From contig DASYXT010000047.1 of NCBI GenBank assembly GCA_035934555.1, positions 1-18,867 of the forward strand: 18,867 nt of DNA, in the 5' to 3' direction. The notes beneath the pieces are model-generated. The model was not told the origin of the DNA. It ran no database searches and worked only from the letters and a program-made list of their open reading frames with translations. The DNA is from DASYXT01 sp035934555 (GTDB lineage: Bacteria; Verrucomicrobiota; Verrucomicrobiia; Limisphaerales; UBA8199). This document shows, piece by piece, positions 7,124 to 15,389 of this stretch. Made by a program: the position numbers and the translations under genes. Position 1 is the stretch's first letter, and each line of letters opens with the position of its first letter.

Positions 7124-9346
7124 TTACTTTGCTTCGGCGGGTGCCAGCAACCGCTCTAACTGCTGGCGTGCAGGGGTGTAATCAGGGTTGAGCGCCAAGG
7201 CCTGTTGCAAATGGCGGAGCGCGTCGTCACGTTTGCCTTGGCGCGCCAGCGCCATCCCGAGATTGAAGTGGGTTTCGGGATTGTTGGTGTTCAAAGCTAA
7301 TGCTTCCCTGTAATGGCTGATGGCTTGATCAAGTTGTCCTTGTTCCGCCAGTGCGTTGCCCAGGTTATTGTGGGCCTGGGCGTCTTGGGGATTGAGTTCC
7401 AGGCAGATCTGATACTCGGCAATGGCGTTGGCCAAATTGTGCTGCATCGCTAGCGCATTGCCGAGGTGGCCATGGGCAATCGCGTACTTGGGTTTGAGCC
7501 GAATAGCGGTGCGAAATTCGTGGATGGCCTCGTCGAGCTTCCCCTGCATCGCCAGGGCGATGCCGAGGTTATTGTGGGCTTCGGCGTGCTCCGGGTCTTT
7601 GGCCAGCACGAACCGATAGTGCCCGATCGCCTCATCCAGCCGTCCCACATCGGCCAGTGCGTTGCCCAAATTATTGTGAACCTCCAGTTGGTTTGTGCCC
7701 AGCGCCAGCGCGGCCTGGTAATACGCGATCGCTGCCGGATAACGCTTTTGGCCTGCCATCGCATAGCCCATGTTATTCAGAGCATCCTGGTAGCGCGGGT
7801 TGATCTCGAGCGACTTTGTGTAATTGGTCAGCGCCTCGGCGGTTTTCCCTTCGTTGGAAAAAAAGAAACCGAGGTTGTTGTAAGCGAGATAATTTCTGTC
7901 AGTCACCTCGACCGCATGCTGGAACAAAGTCTGACTGTCCTGCCAAAATTTGAGTTGCCGCCCGGTCAGTGCCACGCAGCTTAGCAGGACTACGCCGGCC
8001 GCAACCGCCAGCACTTTTTCGCGCTCGGGCCAGGTGCGTGTCAACTCGCCCGCCCCCCAGGCGAGCGCGAGAAAAATTCCGATGGCCGGGATATACGTGT
8101 AGCGATCGGCCATGGATTGCACGCCGACCTGGACCAGGCCAATGACGGGTATAAGAGCGCCGAGAAACCAGAGCCAGCCTACCGCCAGATAAGGCTGCTT
8201 CCTCGCACGCCAGGCTACGAGGCCGCAAACCGCCAACAACAGGGCCGCGGCTGCGGCCACTTGCCAAATCGGCCAATAGCCGGGATGCGGGTACAGCACT
8301 GACAACTTGACCGGGCAAAATATCTTTCCCAGGTACCGCACGTACGAGACGAGCGCATTGCTGATTCGGCCTGGGAGGGACAGGCTGGTGGACACCGCGC
8401 CACCGCGACGCTGAACCAGAAAAGTCACGACACTCGATGCGGTGGCGAGAACAAGGAACGGAACTTTTTCCAACAACAGACGACCGAGGGGAATGCTCGA
8501 ACTTGCGCCGCCGCGCAGCGAAAGACGTTCAAGCGGCCAGTAATCGAGCAACAGCAGCACGAAAGGCAGCGTTACAAGCATCGGCTTGCTCAGCAGGCCA
8601 AAGACGAAAAGTATCAGCGACGCGAGATTGAACCCCGCTGTGTGAACCGCTGAGGCGTTTGCATTCCCGCTCCGAACCATCCGGTTGTCCCCCGAGAGCC
8701 GCAAAGCAGCCTCTGGCGCCCGGTCCCTTCGTTGGTTTGGCTTCCGTTGTGTTTGCCGCTTGGGTTGGGGTTTCTCTGGCGCGGGCGGCAGGGGTGTGGC
8801 AACGGCGCTTCTTCGGGCATAACGGACGTAAGCGGCGAGTGTCAGCAGGAAGAAAAATGTGCTCAGCACATCTTTGCGCTCGGAAATCCAGGCGACAGAC
8901 TCGACATGGAGCGGGTGCAAAGCGAAGGCTGCGGCGACAAACGCGCTGCGCCAGTGGGCTCCCGTCATCGACCGCAGCAGCAGAAACAGCAGCAGCGTGT
9001 TTGCGACGTGAAAGCCGAGGTTGACCAGGTGCTGCGCGCCGGGATTATCGCCAAACAGTTGCCAATCGAGCATGTGTGATAACCAAGTCAGCGGATGCCA
9101 GTTGCTGGCATGCCCAGTGGTAAAAGCCCAGCGCGCGTTGGCCCAGGTCAAGCCGCCCTGCACATTTGAGTTGGCGGTGACGTAATCGCCATCATCGTAG
9201 TTGACGAATTGACAGTGCCGAACCGGCAGGTAGGTCCCGGCGGTGACCAGTGCCAGCAGGAAGCAAAGCAGGCCAGCGCGCCGCCACACCGGGCCGCCAC
9301 GCGAGCGGCCTTGGGTGGCGGTGTTGGGAGTCGTTGGAGCAGACAT
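7124..9346 (-). CDS. GT-C membrane glycosyltransferase-like protein with seven C-terminal TPRs (TMTC/DUF1736 type)
   Basis: 740 aa. A multi-span N-terminal half (helices from about 24, 108-125, 132, 160-175, 240-268, 295-310, 362-380, 385-405, 420-432 and 445-460) is followed by seven contiguous 34-residue TPRs (about 487-724) with the usual W/LG-A-Y-P pattern. Motifs in the membrane half: NYDDGDYV (49-56), HPLTWLSHMLDWQLFG (84-99) and HPLHVESVAWISERKDVL (144-161), which correspond to conserved loops of eukaryotic TMTC O-mannosyltransferases and their bacterial relatives. The acidic DD pair in the first loop is where GT-C enzymes bind lipid-linked sugar. Transfer of a sugar from a polyprenyl donor to exported proteins is thus plausible, with the TPRs handling the acceptor (inference). 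Residues 185-235 are a Pro/Lys/Arg-rich insert with no counterpart I know. No SD is apparent before the ATG. Confidence 0.85.
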   Translation of the reverse strand: MSAPTTPNTATQGRSRGGPVWRRAGLLCFLLALVTAGTYLPVRHCQFVNYDDGDYVTANSNVQGGLTWANARWAFTTGHASNWHPLTWLSHMLDWQLFGDNPGAQHLVNLGFHVANTLLLFLLLRSMTGAHWRSAFVAAAFALHPLHVESVAWISERKDVLSTFFFLLTLAAYVRYARRSAVATPLPPAPEKPQPKRQTQRKPNQRRDRAPEAALRLSGDNRMVRSGNANASAVHTAGFNLASLILFVFGLLSKPMLVTLPFVLLLLDYWPLERLSLRGGASSSIPLGRLLLEKVPFLVLATASSVVTFLVQRRGGAVSTSLSLPGRISNALVSYVRYLGKIFCPVKLSVLYPHPGYWPIWQVAAAAALLLAVCGLVAWRARKQPYLAVGWLWFLGALIPVIGLVQVGVQSMADRYTYIPAIGIFLALAWGAGELTRTWPEREKVLAVAAGVVLLSCVALTGRQLKFWQDSQTLFQHAVEVTDRNYLAYNNLGFFFSNEGKTAEALTNYTKSLEINPRYQDALNNMGYAMAGQKRYPAAIAYYQAALALGTNQLEVHNNLGNALADVGRLDEAIGHYRFVLAKDPEHAEAHNNLGIALAMQGKLDEAIHEFRTAIRLKPKYAIAHGHLGNALAMQHNLANAIAEYQICLELNPQDAQAHNNLGNALAEQGQLDQAISHYREALALNTNNPETHFNLGMALARQGKRDDALRHLQQALALNPDYTPARQQLERLLAPAEAK

Positions 9347-9745
9347 TACAGCCGCATGGGCGCGTGTTCGCAGCGCTTTTCAGATTCATTACGCACTCGC
9401 TTTTTAGCCTACCGAAAACCCGGCGCCGAAAACAACTGCGTTTCTCCGTAATCTGTGAGCCCTCAGTCAACGATAGGCGGAGCGCGGACATTCCTGTCCG
9501 CAGCAATGTGTAAAACCCCAGGGTTCCCGGTGATGCGAGCCCCGCTGATGTTAGGAAGTTGCTGCGGACAGGAATGTCCGCGCTCCGCTGTAATTCCGTA
9601 ATTCTTCTGACCGGCTTTTCCGTACTTGCCGGAATTTCGGTGGCCGCATCAATGAGGCATGCTGCCGGCGCAATGCAACCGGGCGCAGCTTATTCACCGC
9701 GAGTAGGCGGTGGTCACGGGAGCCCGGGTTGGGCGTGAGAAAATA
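9347..9745. other. Divergent intergenic gap with a long inverted repeat
   Basis: About 400 bp between the TPR-protein start (-) and the sugar dehydrogenase start (+), so promoters for both should lie here. The main feature is the inverted hairpin pair at 9477-9588. Beyond it I see no RNA gene and no confident promoter; short ORFs here have no family resemblance. Confidence 0.6.
9477..9588. repeat. Paired REP-like hairpins forming a perfect 30-bp inverted repeat
   Basis: Arms 9477-9506 and 9559-9588 are perfect reverse complements, separated by 52 bases. Each arm is itself a hairpin: GCGGACA, loop TTCC, TGTCCGC, flanked by GGAGC on one side and AGCAA on the other. The same flanks occur at 3882-3920 and 18628-18655. 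Such nested palindromes are the layout of REP/BIME elements: one head and one tail hairpin in opposite orientation. It lies between divergent genes rather than after a gene. Confidence 0.9.
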
Positions 9746-11032
9746 ATGAAAATCGCAATTATTGGGCTGGGGTATGTCGGCTTGCCATTATCGTTTCAAT
9801 TCGCCCGCTCCGGCGTCACGGTGTTGGGGTTGGACATCGATACGGCCAAAGTGGACGCCCTGAACCAGGGGCGCAGCTATATCAAACATATCTCGGCCGA
9901 GACGGTCGGCCAAGCGGTCCACTCCGGCACTTTCTCTGCCACGACCGATTTCAGCCGCATTCGAGAAGTACAGGCCGCGATTATTTGTGTCCCCACGCCG
10001 CTGAACAAAAACCGTGAGCCGGACATTTCTTACATTCTGGACACCGGCAAGAACATGGCGCGCTATGTGCAAAAGGGCATGTTGGTGGTCCTGGAGTCCA
10101 CGACCTACCCCGGCACCACCGATGAGGATCTGCGTGCGGTGCTGGAAATCGGCTCCGGCATGGAAGCCGGCCGTGATTTTCATTTGGCCTTTTCGCCCGA
10201 GCGCGAGGATCCCGGCAACCCCGAGAGCAAAGTTGCGACCATCCCCAAGGTGGTGGGCGGGTACACGCCGGGTTGCCTGCAAAAAGCCGTCGAACTTTAC
10301 TCCAAGGCTGTCAAAACGGTGGTGCCGGTGTCCTCCTGCCGAGTGGCGGAGGCGACCAAGTTGCTCGAAAACACCTTCCGCGGCGTCAACATCGCCTTGG
10401 TAAATGAGCTCAAGATCGTCTATAGCGCGATGGGCATCGATGTCTGGGAGGTGATTAATGCCGCCCGCACCAAGCCGTTCGGGTTCATGGCGTTTTACCC
10501 GGGCCCGGGCCTGGGCGGTCATTGTATTCCCATTGATCCGTTTTACCTCACCTGGAAAGCGCGTGAATACGGTCAGCACACGCGCTTCATCGAACTGGCA
10601 GGCGAGATCAATACGGGGATGCCGGCCTACGTGGTCCATCGGGTCGCGGATGCGTTGAACGAAAACCAAAAGGCGGTCAAGGGCAGCTCCATCCTCATCC
10701 TGGGCCTGGCGTATAAGCCCAATGTGGACGATGAACGCGAGTCGCCCAGCTATTTCCTGATGGAAATGCTCAAGGAACGCGGCGCCAAGGTGGCGTATTA
10801 CGACCCGTACGTGCCTACGATTAAGCCTACGCGCGAGCACGCCCACTTCGCCGGCATGAGTTCGGTGAGCTGGGACCGGCAAACCGTCAGCGGGTTCGAC
10901 CTGGTGCTTATCGCGACCAATCACGCTTCGGTGAATTACAACGAAGTCGCCGATTGGGCGGCCTGCATTGTGGATACGCGCAATGCCATGGTCGGGATCA
11001 AGACCCGCCGAGGCCAGGTCTGGAAGGCGTGA
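9746..11032 (+). CDS. UDP-sugar 6-dehydrogenase (WbpA/WecC type)
   Basis: 428 aa from the ATG at 9746, the residue where the NAD-binding fold begins (MKIAIIGLGYVGLPLS, GxGYVG at 7-12); a GTG at 9710 would add 12 residues. It oxidises C6 of a UDP-sugar to a uronic acid with two NAD+, making precursors for surface polysaccharide or glycoprotein sugars. VPTPLNKNREPD, ESTTYPGTT, SPEREDPGN and AEATKLLENTFRGVNIALVNEL are typical of UDP-N-acetyl-hexosamine 6-dehydrogenases rather than UDP-glucose dehydrogenase. The catalytic Cys260 is in GPGLGGHCIPIDPFYL. The C-terminal UDP-binding domain has ILGLAYKPNVDDERESPS. N-acetyl-hexosamine preference is an inference from these motifs. It is read away from the TPR glycosyltransferase-like gene and is followed by a strong terminator-like hairpin. 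Confidence 0.93.
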   Translation: MKIAIIGLGYVGLPLSFQFARSGVTVLGLDIDTAKVDALNQGRSYIKHISAETVGQAVHSGTFSATTDFSRIREVQAAIICVPTPLNKNREPDISYILDTGKNMARYVQKGMLVVLESTTYPGTTDEDLRAVLEIGSGMEAGRDFHLAFSPEREDPGNPESKVATIPKVVGGYTPGCLQKAVELYSKAVKTVVPVSSCRVAEATKLLENTFRGVNIALVNELKIVYSAMGIDVWEVINAARTKPFGFMAFYPGPGLGGHCIPIDPFYLTWKAREYGQHTRFIELAGEINTGMPAYVVHRVADALNENQKAVKGSSILILGLAYKPNVDDERESPSYFLMEMLKERGAKVAYYDPYVPTIKPTREHAHFAGMSSVSWDRQTVSGFDLVLIATNHASVNYNEVADWAACIVDTRNAMVGIKTRRGQVWKA

Positions 11033-11068
11033 TTAGCCTTACTTAATAAACAGCCGCGAACTATTTTC

Positions 11069-11103
11069 GGCACATGGACAGTTTTTGTCCATGTGCCTTT
11101 TTT
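11069..11103 (+). terminator. Strong intrinsic terminator (or leader attenuator) hairpin
   Basis: A perfect 12-bp stem, GGCACATGGACA (11069-11080) with TGTCCATGTGCC (11086-11097), a 5-base loop GTTTT, and a run of six T. It is 36 bp after the sugar dehydrogenase stop codon and is the clearest terminator in the window. The ATG of the next small ORF follows only 11 bases after the T run, so it could also act in that gene's leader. Confidence 0.92.
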
Positions 11104-11114
11104 AATGTGGGGGC

Positions 11115-11315
11115 ATGAACAAGACAAAAGACATGTTTGTGACCCAGCTAGAAATGAGTTTCAGCCGCAACCCCCAGTGCTCGGCCGGCCAACGCCGCCG
11201 CTCGCGCGCCCAATGGTGGTTCCAACGCATGCGCCTGGTCGTGGACCGCGCGATCGACTGGCAGCCGGTGCCGCCAGCACGGCCGGAGCAAATCTGGCTG
11301 GAGCCGATTCGCTGA
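11115..11315 (+). CDS. Small basic conserved-looking protein, unknown function
   Basis: 66 aa. Composition is strongly basic with an Arg-rich centre (GQRRRSRAQWWFQRMR, residues 25-40) followed by VVDRAIDWQPVPPARPEQ and a short Leu/Ile end. No signal peptide or membrane segment. From memory, similar short proteins with an RRRxRxxWWFxxMRxVVDxAxDW core recur in verrucomicrobial genomes, which supports this as a real gene, but I could not check it. The Trp pair next to an Arg cluster could suit nucleic acid or ribosome binding (inference only). The ATG sits 11 bases after the T run of a strong hairpin, preceded by a G-rich stretch too close to be a normal SD. It ends 19 bp before the convergent response regulator stop codon. 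Confidence 0.6.
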   Translation: MNKTKDMFVTQLEMSFSRNPQCSAGQRRRSRAQWWFQRMRLVVDRAIDWQPVPPARPEQIWLEPIR

Positions 11316-11334
11316 GCAGAGACTCTTACCCGGG

Positions 11335-12564
11335 CTATGATGCGGCAGGTTTGGCGAGTGCCAAATGACCGCGCAGCACGTAAACCAACGCTTTAACCGC
11401 CAGTTCGATAAAGAGGAAAGGCTTGGTAATGAAATCGTTGCCGCCGCTCATGAGGGAATGAGTGCGATTCTCGAAACCGCTGAGGCTGGTAACGAAGACG
11501 ACGGGAGTCTTTTTGTGTCCCGGCAGTTCTCGCAAACGCGAGCACAGCTCATGCCCGTTCATGCCCGGCATGTCCACGTCCAGAAACACCAGGTCAAAGT
11601 TCTGCTGGCTCAACAGGTCATAGGCGGTGTGCGGGTCCTCGACGCTGATGGATTTAAGGCGGGCCTTTTCCAATGCGTAGGTGATCGCGCGGCGCGAGAT
11701 CGGTTCGTCATCCACCACCAGAATTTTCGCCGCTTTGATGCCTTCCTTTTCGGCCAGGGCGCCGCGTTCCAACAGCAACGCCAGGAAATCCAGGGCCGAG
11801 GCGACTGTGCGGAGGGTCGAAACGTTGATCGTGTTGGGTTTCTCGCACAGTTCCTTGAGCAAGGCCTCAAGCGCGTCACAGACCTGGGCGGCAGGCGTCA
11901 GGCCGGTCATGCCCGCGCTGCTGGTCAGCGCGCGGGTGCGCCGATACATCTCCTCGAGGGCCTGCGCCTTGGTGGGCTCCGATTCGGCCTTAATCACCCG
12001 CTGCAATGAACCACGCAAAGCCGCCAGTGTGGCGGGCAGCGACTCAACGAAACTCTTGCGCAAGGCCGCCTGGAACTCGGCCTCCGATTGCACCGGCGCG
12101 TGTTTGGCTGCGGCGGTTTTCGAGGCAGGGTTTGGCGGCGCGGCAGGCGTGGCGGCTGGTTTTGGGGCGGGATTGGAATGGCTGTTACCGTTGCCCGGGC
12201 CGGCGAGGGTCGAACGCACCACTTCGATAAGCTGTTTGGGAGAACAGTTCGCTTTGGAGAGGCACTTGGTCGCGCCCGCTTTCCAGGCTTCCTGGACCAT
12301 GTTGGTCAGGTAAGTGTTAGAAAAAACAATGATGGGCAGCTTCTCAAAACCTGATTCCGCGCGAATAGTTCGCATTAATTGCACACCGCTGACCTTAGGC
12401 AGCATCAGGTCCAAAATGAGTGCATCCGGGCGAAAGCTGCGCAGCGAATCCAGCCCGGCCTGGCCGTCGGAAGCCGTTTCCACCTCGAACCCTTCCACCG
12501 AGAATTTATTGCGGTAGATGTTGGCTACGATGAGGTCGTCTTCGACAATCAGGATCTTTTTCAT
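11335..12564 (-). CDS. Double-receiver response regulator with degenerate Hpt-like middle domain, no output domain
   Basis: 409 aa. REC1 (1-122): acidic pair at 9-10, phospho-acceptor Asp52 in LILDLMLPKVSG, Ser82, and Lys104. A Pro/Ala/Asn-rich linker (122-158) follows. Residues 163-270 are helical and align with a CheA-like Hpt: EEMYRRTRALTSSAGMTGL matches the xxHxLKGSAGxxGL pattern, but Arg211 stands where the phospho-His should be and Thr214 where Lys should be, so the domain should not carry phosphate. REC2 (280-400): DDE at 285-287, Asp329 in FLDVDMPGMNG, Thr359, Lys381 in TKPF. No DNA-binding or enzymatic output is present. Its ATG follows the hybrid kinase stop codon by a single base, with AAAAGG just upstream, so the two genes are co-translated. 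It likely receives phosphate from that kinase's Hpt domain (inference). Confidence 0.93.
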   Translation of the reverse strand: MKKILIVEDDLIVANIYRNKFSVEGFEVETASDGQAGLDSLRSFRPDALILDLMLPKVSGVQLMRTIRAESGFEKLPIIVFSNTYLTNMVQEAWKAGATKCLSKANCSPKQLIEVVRSTLAGPGNGNSHSNPAPKPAATPAAPPNPASKTAAAKHAPVQSEAEFQAALRKSFVESLPATLAALRGSLQRVIKAESEPTKAQALEEMYRRTRALTSSAGMTGLTPAAQVCDALEALLKELCEKPNTINVSTLRTVASALDFLALLLERGALAEKEGIKAAKILVVDDEPISRRAITYALEKARLKSISVEDPHTAYDLLSQQNFDLVFLDVDMPGMNGHELCSRLRELPGHKKTPVVFVTSLSGFENRTHSLMSGGNDFITKPFLFIELAVKALVYVLRGHLALAKPAAS

Positions 12565-12565
12565 G

Positions 12566-15052
12566 CTAGCCTTTTGCCACCAGTTCGCCGGGCCGAGTCA
12601 TATGTTCGTGGAAATAGGCGCGAATAGCGTCGAACTCGCTAGCGAGTTCGGCAAAGCGCTCAGTGGCCTGGGACAGGTCGCCCGCCTGTGCCTGGTGCTC
12701 GAGTTGGCGCAACCGCGGCGCCAGCCGGTGCATGCCGCACGTGGCGCTGGCGCCGGCGCAACTGTGCGCCAGACGGCGCACCTCGGCGGCCGCGCCCGCG
12801 GCGATCGCGCTTTGGAGTTGCTCAAGTTGTTCCGTAGTCTGGTTTAAGTAGAGCGTTACCAGCTCTTTCAAATTATCCGCGCTGCCATCGGTGAATTCCA
12901 GGAGCCTGTCCATGTCAACGGGGCCATTCTGGTCCGAAGCGTTTTGGCCGATGGGAGCTGTGGCGGGGCGAGCGCCCTCAGCGTTTGCATTCTCGGCAGC
13001 GGTGTCGCACCGAGCGGCGATTCGGCCCCAGCGTTCGAGAATCCCGCGCACATCCTCCAGCCGCACCGGTTTGGCCAGGTAGTCATCCATCCCGGCCGCC
13101 AGGCATTGCTCCCGGTCGCCTTGCATCGCGTTAGCGGTCATCGCCACAATCACCATCGGTGATTTGTAGGTGGGGCATTGTTGGGGTTGCTGCTGCCGCT
13201 GTCGAATAATGCGCGTGGCCTCCAGACCGCTCAGCTCGGGCATCATGACATCCATGAAAATGAGATCGTAGCTCTGCCGATCGAGCGCCGCCAGCGCCTC
13301 GGTGCCGGTAGCGGCGAGGTCGGCGTGGTAACCCATCTGTTGCAGCAGGCGCACGGATACCTTTTGGTTAACGGCATTGTCATCGCAAAGCAGCACCCGC
13401 AAGGGCAAGCGCTCCGCCAGGTGTGGATCCAGTTTGGCAGCCGCCGGCATGCGCGGTTGGCCGAGGCGCTCGCCGCCCAGGACCCGCTGCAAGAGCTGGT
13501 GCAGTTGAGTTGGCCGCACTGGTTTGGGCAGGCAGCCGGCCAGGCGCAGCCGGGCAAAAGCCGGCTGATCGGTGTGGGCTCCGACGCTCGTGAGGAGCAA
13601 CAGCGGCAGCGCTGCTCCGGCCTGAAGGCTGCGAATCTCCGCCGCCAGGCTCAGTCCATCGCGGTTGGGCATCTGTAGGTCCAAAATCGCCAAATCGAAC
13701 CTTTCACCGGCTCGAAGCCACTCCAGGGCGGCTGTGCCGTCCTGTGTCGTCCGCGGGAGCATACCCCAGGCTCCGGTTTGCTCTCCCAACAAACGGCAGG
13801 CGGTGGCATTGTCGTCCACGATCAGAACGCGTTTGCCCGCGACGTGAACCGTGGGCGCTACCTCCGGGCTCGGCGCGTCGGAACCGGGGGCAAGTTGCGT
13901 CGGCAGTGTGAAATGGAATGTTGACCCTTTTTGGGGCACGCTCTCGACCCACATCTTGCCACCCATTAATTCAACCAAGCGCTTGCTGATGGCGAGCCCC
14001 AGGCCGGTGCCCCCGTATTGACGGGTGGTCGAGGCGTCCGCCTGGCTGAAGGATTTGAATAACCGAGCCAAGCGGTCCACGGGAATGCCGATGCCGGTGT
14101 CGCTCACGGCGAAATGGAGGTGGCACAGCCCGCCCTGGGCGCCGGCGTCGCGAGGTCCGGACAGGCTATTCACGCGGACAAGCACCTCGCCGGCGGGGGT
14201 AAACTTTATCCCATTGCTGACCAGGTTCATCAACACCTGCCGCAATCGGGTGACATCGCCCAGGATGCGGTCCGGGATAGCTTGTTCCATCTCGTAAGCC
14301 AGTTCGAGCTTCTTTTCACTGGCCTTAGTGGCGAGCAAATCGAGTGATTCCTCGATGCAGTTCCTCAGGTTGATCGGTTGGTTCTCAAGTTCCAGCCGTC
14401 CGCTTTCGATTTTCGAGAAGTCCAAAATATCGTTGATAATGGTTAGCAGTGATTCACTGCTGGAGTAAATGGTTTCGACATAGCCGTGCTGTTCGTGCGT
14501 CAATGGCGTTTCCAGCAACAACCCTGCCATCGCAATAATGCCATTCATCGGCGTGCGGATTTCATGGCTCATGTTGGCCAGGAATTCCGCTTTGGCGCGG
14601 GCCGCCGCCTCAGCCGCGACGCGGGCGGCGAGCAGGTCGCGATTGGTGCGCGTCAACTCGTCCTGCAGTTGTTTGGCCCGGAGGGCCGCCGTCAGCCGGG
14701 CCCGCAATTCGGCTGCTTCGAATGGTTTGGTGAGATAATCGCATGCGCCCAAATCAAAACCACGCAACTTGTCGCCAGTGCTGTTCCAGGCGGTCAATAC
14801 GATCACCGGAATAGCCTGCCATTCCGGCGACTGCTTGATCTGTTTCAACAACTCCAAGCCGTTCATGCCACCGGGCAGACCCAAATCGAGCAGGATAAGA
14901 TCAATTTGGTGCGCCTGGAGGATTTTCAGCGCCTCGGGCGCATCCTTCGCGCTCAGCAGCTTGACTGGATCCTGTTGCAGCAAAGTGCCGAGCAATTCCG
15001 GCATTCGCGGGTCATCTTCCACCAGCAACAATTGTGATACGGGCACACTCAT
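12566..15052 (-). CDS. Cytoplasmic hybrid histidine kinase: REC-HisKA-HATPase-REC-REC-Hpt
   Basis: 828 aa with no membrane segment or PAS domain, so the input is probably internal or delivered through the N-terminal receiver. Order: REC1 (6-125; Asp56, Lys109); coiled-coil linker rich in Ala/Arg (125-155); HisKA with His163 in ANMSHEIRTPMNGI; HATPase with NLVSNGIKF (N box, about 276-284), DTGIGI (318) and GGTGLGL (347-353); degenerate-looking but complete REC2 (407-525; Asp458, Lys510); REC3 (551-675; Asp601 in FMDVMMPELSG, Lys661); Hpt (about 720-815; His763 in RRLAHSCAGASATCG). This is a BarA/TorS-like phosphorelay with one extra N-terminal receiver. All key phospho-residues are present. 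It is the first gene of an operon with the double-receiver regulator 1 bp downstream. Confidence 0.95.
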   Translation of the reverse strand: MSVPVSQLLLVEDDPRMPELLGTLLQQDPVKLLSAKDAPEALKILQAHQIDLILLDLGLPGGMNGLELLKQIKQSPEWQAIPVIVLTAWNSTGDKLRGFDLGACDYLTKPFEAAELRARLTAALRAKQLQDELTRTNRDLLAARVAAEAAARAKAEFLANMSHEIRTPMNGIIAMAGLLLETPLTHEQHGYVETIYSSSESLLTIINDILDFSKIESGRLELENQPINLRNCIEESLDLLATKASEKKLELAYEMEQAIPDRILGDVTRLRQVLMNLVSNGIKFTPAGEVLVRVNSLSGPRDAGAQGGLCHLHFAVSDTGIGIPVDRLARLFKSFSQADASTTRQYGGTGLGLAISKRLVELMGGKMWVESVPQKGSTFHFTLPTQLAPGSDAPSPEVAPTVHVAGKRVLIVDDNATACRLLGEQTGAWGMLPRTTQDGTAALEWLRAGERFDLAILDLQMPNRDGLSLAAEIRSLQAGAALPLLLLTSVGAHTDQPAFARLRLAGCLPKPVRPTQLHQLLQRVLGGERLGQPRMPAAAKLDPHLAERLPLRVLLCDDNAVNQKVSVRLLQQMGYHADLAATGTEALAALDRQSYDLIFMDVMMPELSGLEATRIIRQRQQQPQQCPTYKSPMVIVAMTANAMQGDREQCLAAGMDDYLAKPVRLEDVRGILERWGRIAARCDTAAENANAEGARPATAPIGQNASDQNGPVDMDRLLEFTDGSADNLKELVTLYLNQTTEQLEQLQSAIAAGAAAEVRRLAHSCAGASATCGMHRLAPRLRQLEHQAQAGDLSQATERFAELASEFDAIRAYFHEHMTRPGELVAKG

Positions 15053-15389
15053 AGTCCGGCCGGCGAGGCTTGCTAGAATTCAAAACGATTGCCTCGGACC
15101 AATAAATCAATGAAGAGTAAGCACATTCAACACCAATTGCAGCGACAATTCCATCAAATTCTGCTTATGCGCGTTCCCCGGGTGGCAGTGCGGCCCTGCG
15201 ATATAAGAGGTCAGGCCGATGAATAGGCTGGTTAAGGCCCGAACTGCCCAAAATCCAGACGATTTTGTCCAAGTTGGAGGCCGTTTGCGGCCCTGGACAA
15301 AGAAACGTTGCAGCTACAGCCCATTACGCGGTAAAGTCCCGCCCATGGTTCACACGTTGGTTGACCGCGGTGCGGTGGGCGAGGTCGCC
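15053..15389. other. Divergent intergenic region between kinase operon and E1/E2 operon
   Basis: About 340 bp. The frame of E1alpha stays open upstream to a GTG/ATG-type start at 15219, but that extension (57 residues, rich in Arg/Lys/Pro) does not resemble E1alpha. The left part (15070-15180) is more AT-rich and is the best place for the two divergent promoters; I see no confident -35/-10 pair, RNA gene or repeat. Confidence 0.5.

Noticed and set aside
9477..9588. The 30-bp inverted repeat as terminal repeats of an insertion sequence
   Set aside because: Only 52 bases lie between the arms, with no coding capacity, and each arm is itself a hairpin, so a REP pair fits better.
9788..10924. 378-codon open frame antisense to the sugar dehydrogenase
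   Set aside because: The + strand protein has complete family motifs; the antisense translation is Arg/His-rich without motifs.
15219..15389. Longer E1alpha start with 57 extra residues
   Set aside because: No SD, no family similarity in the extension, and a well-spaced GAGG before the ATG at 15390.
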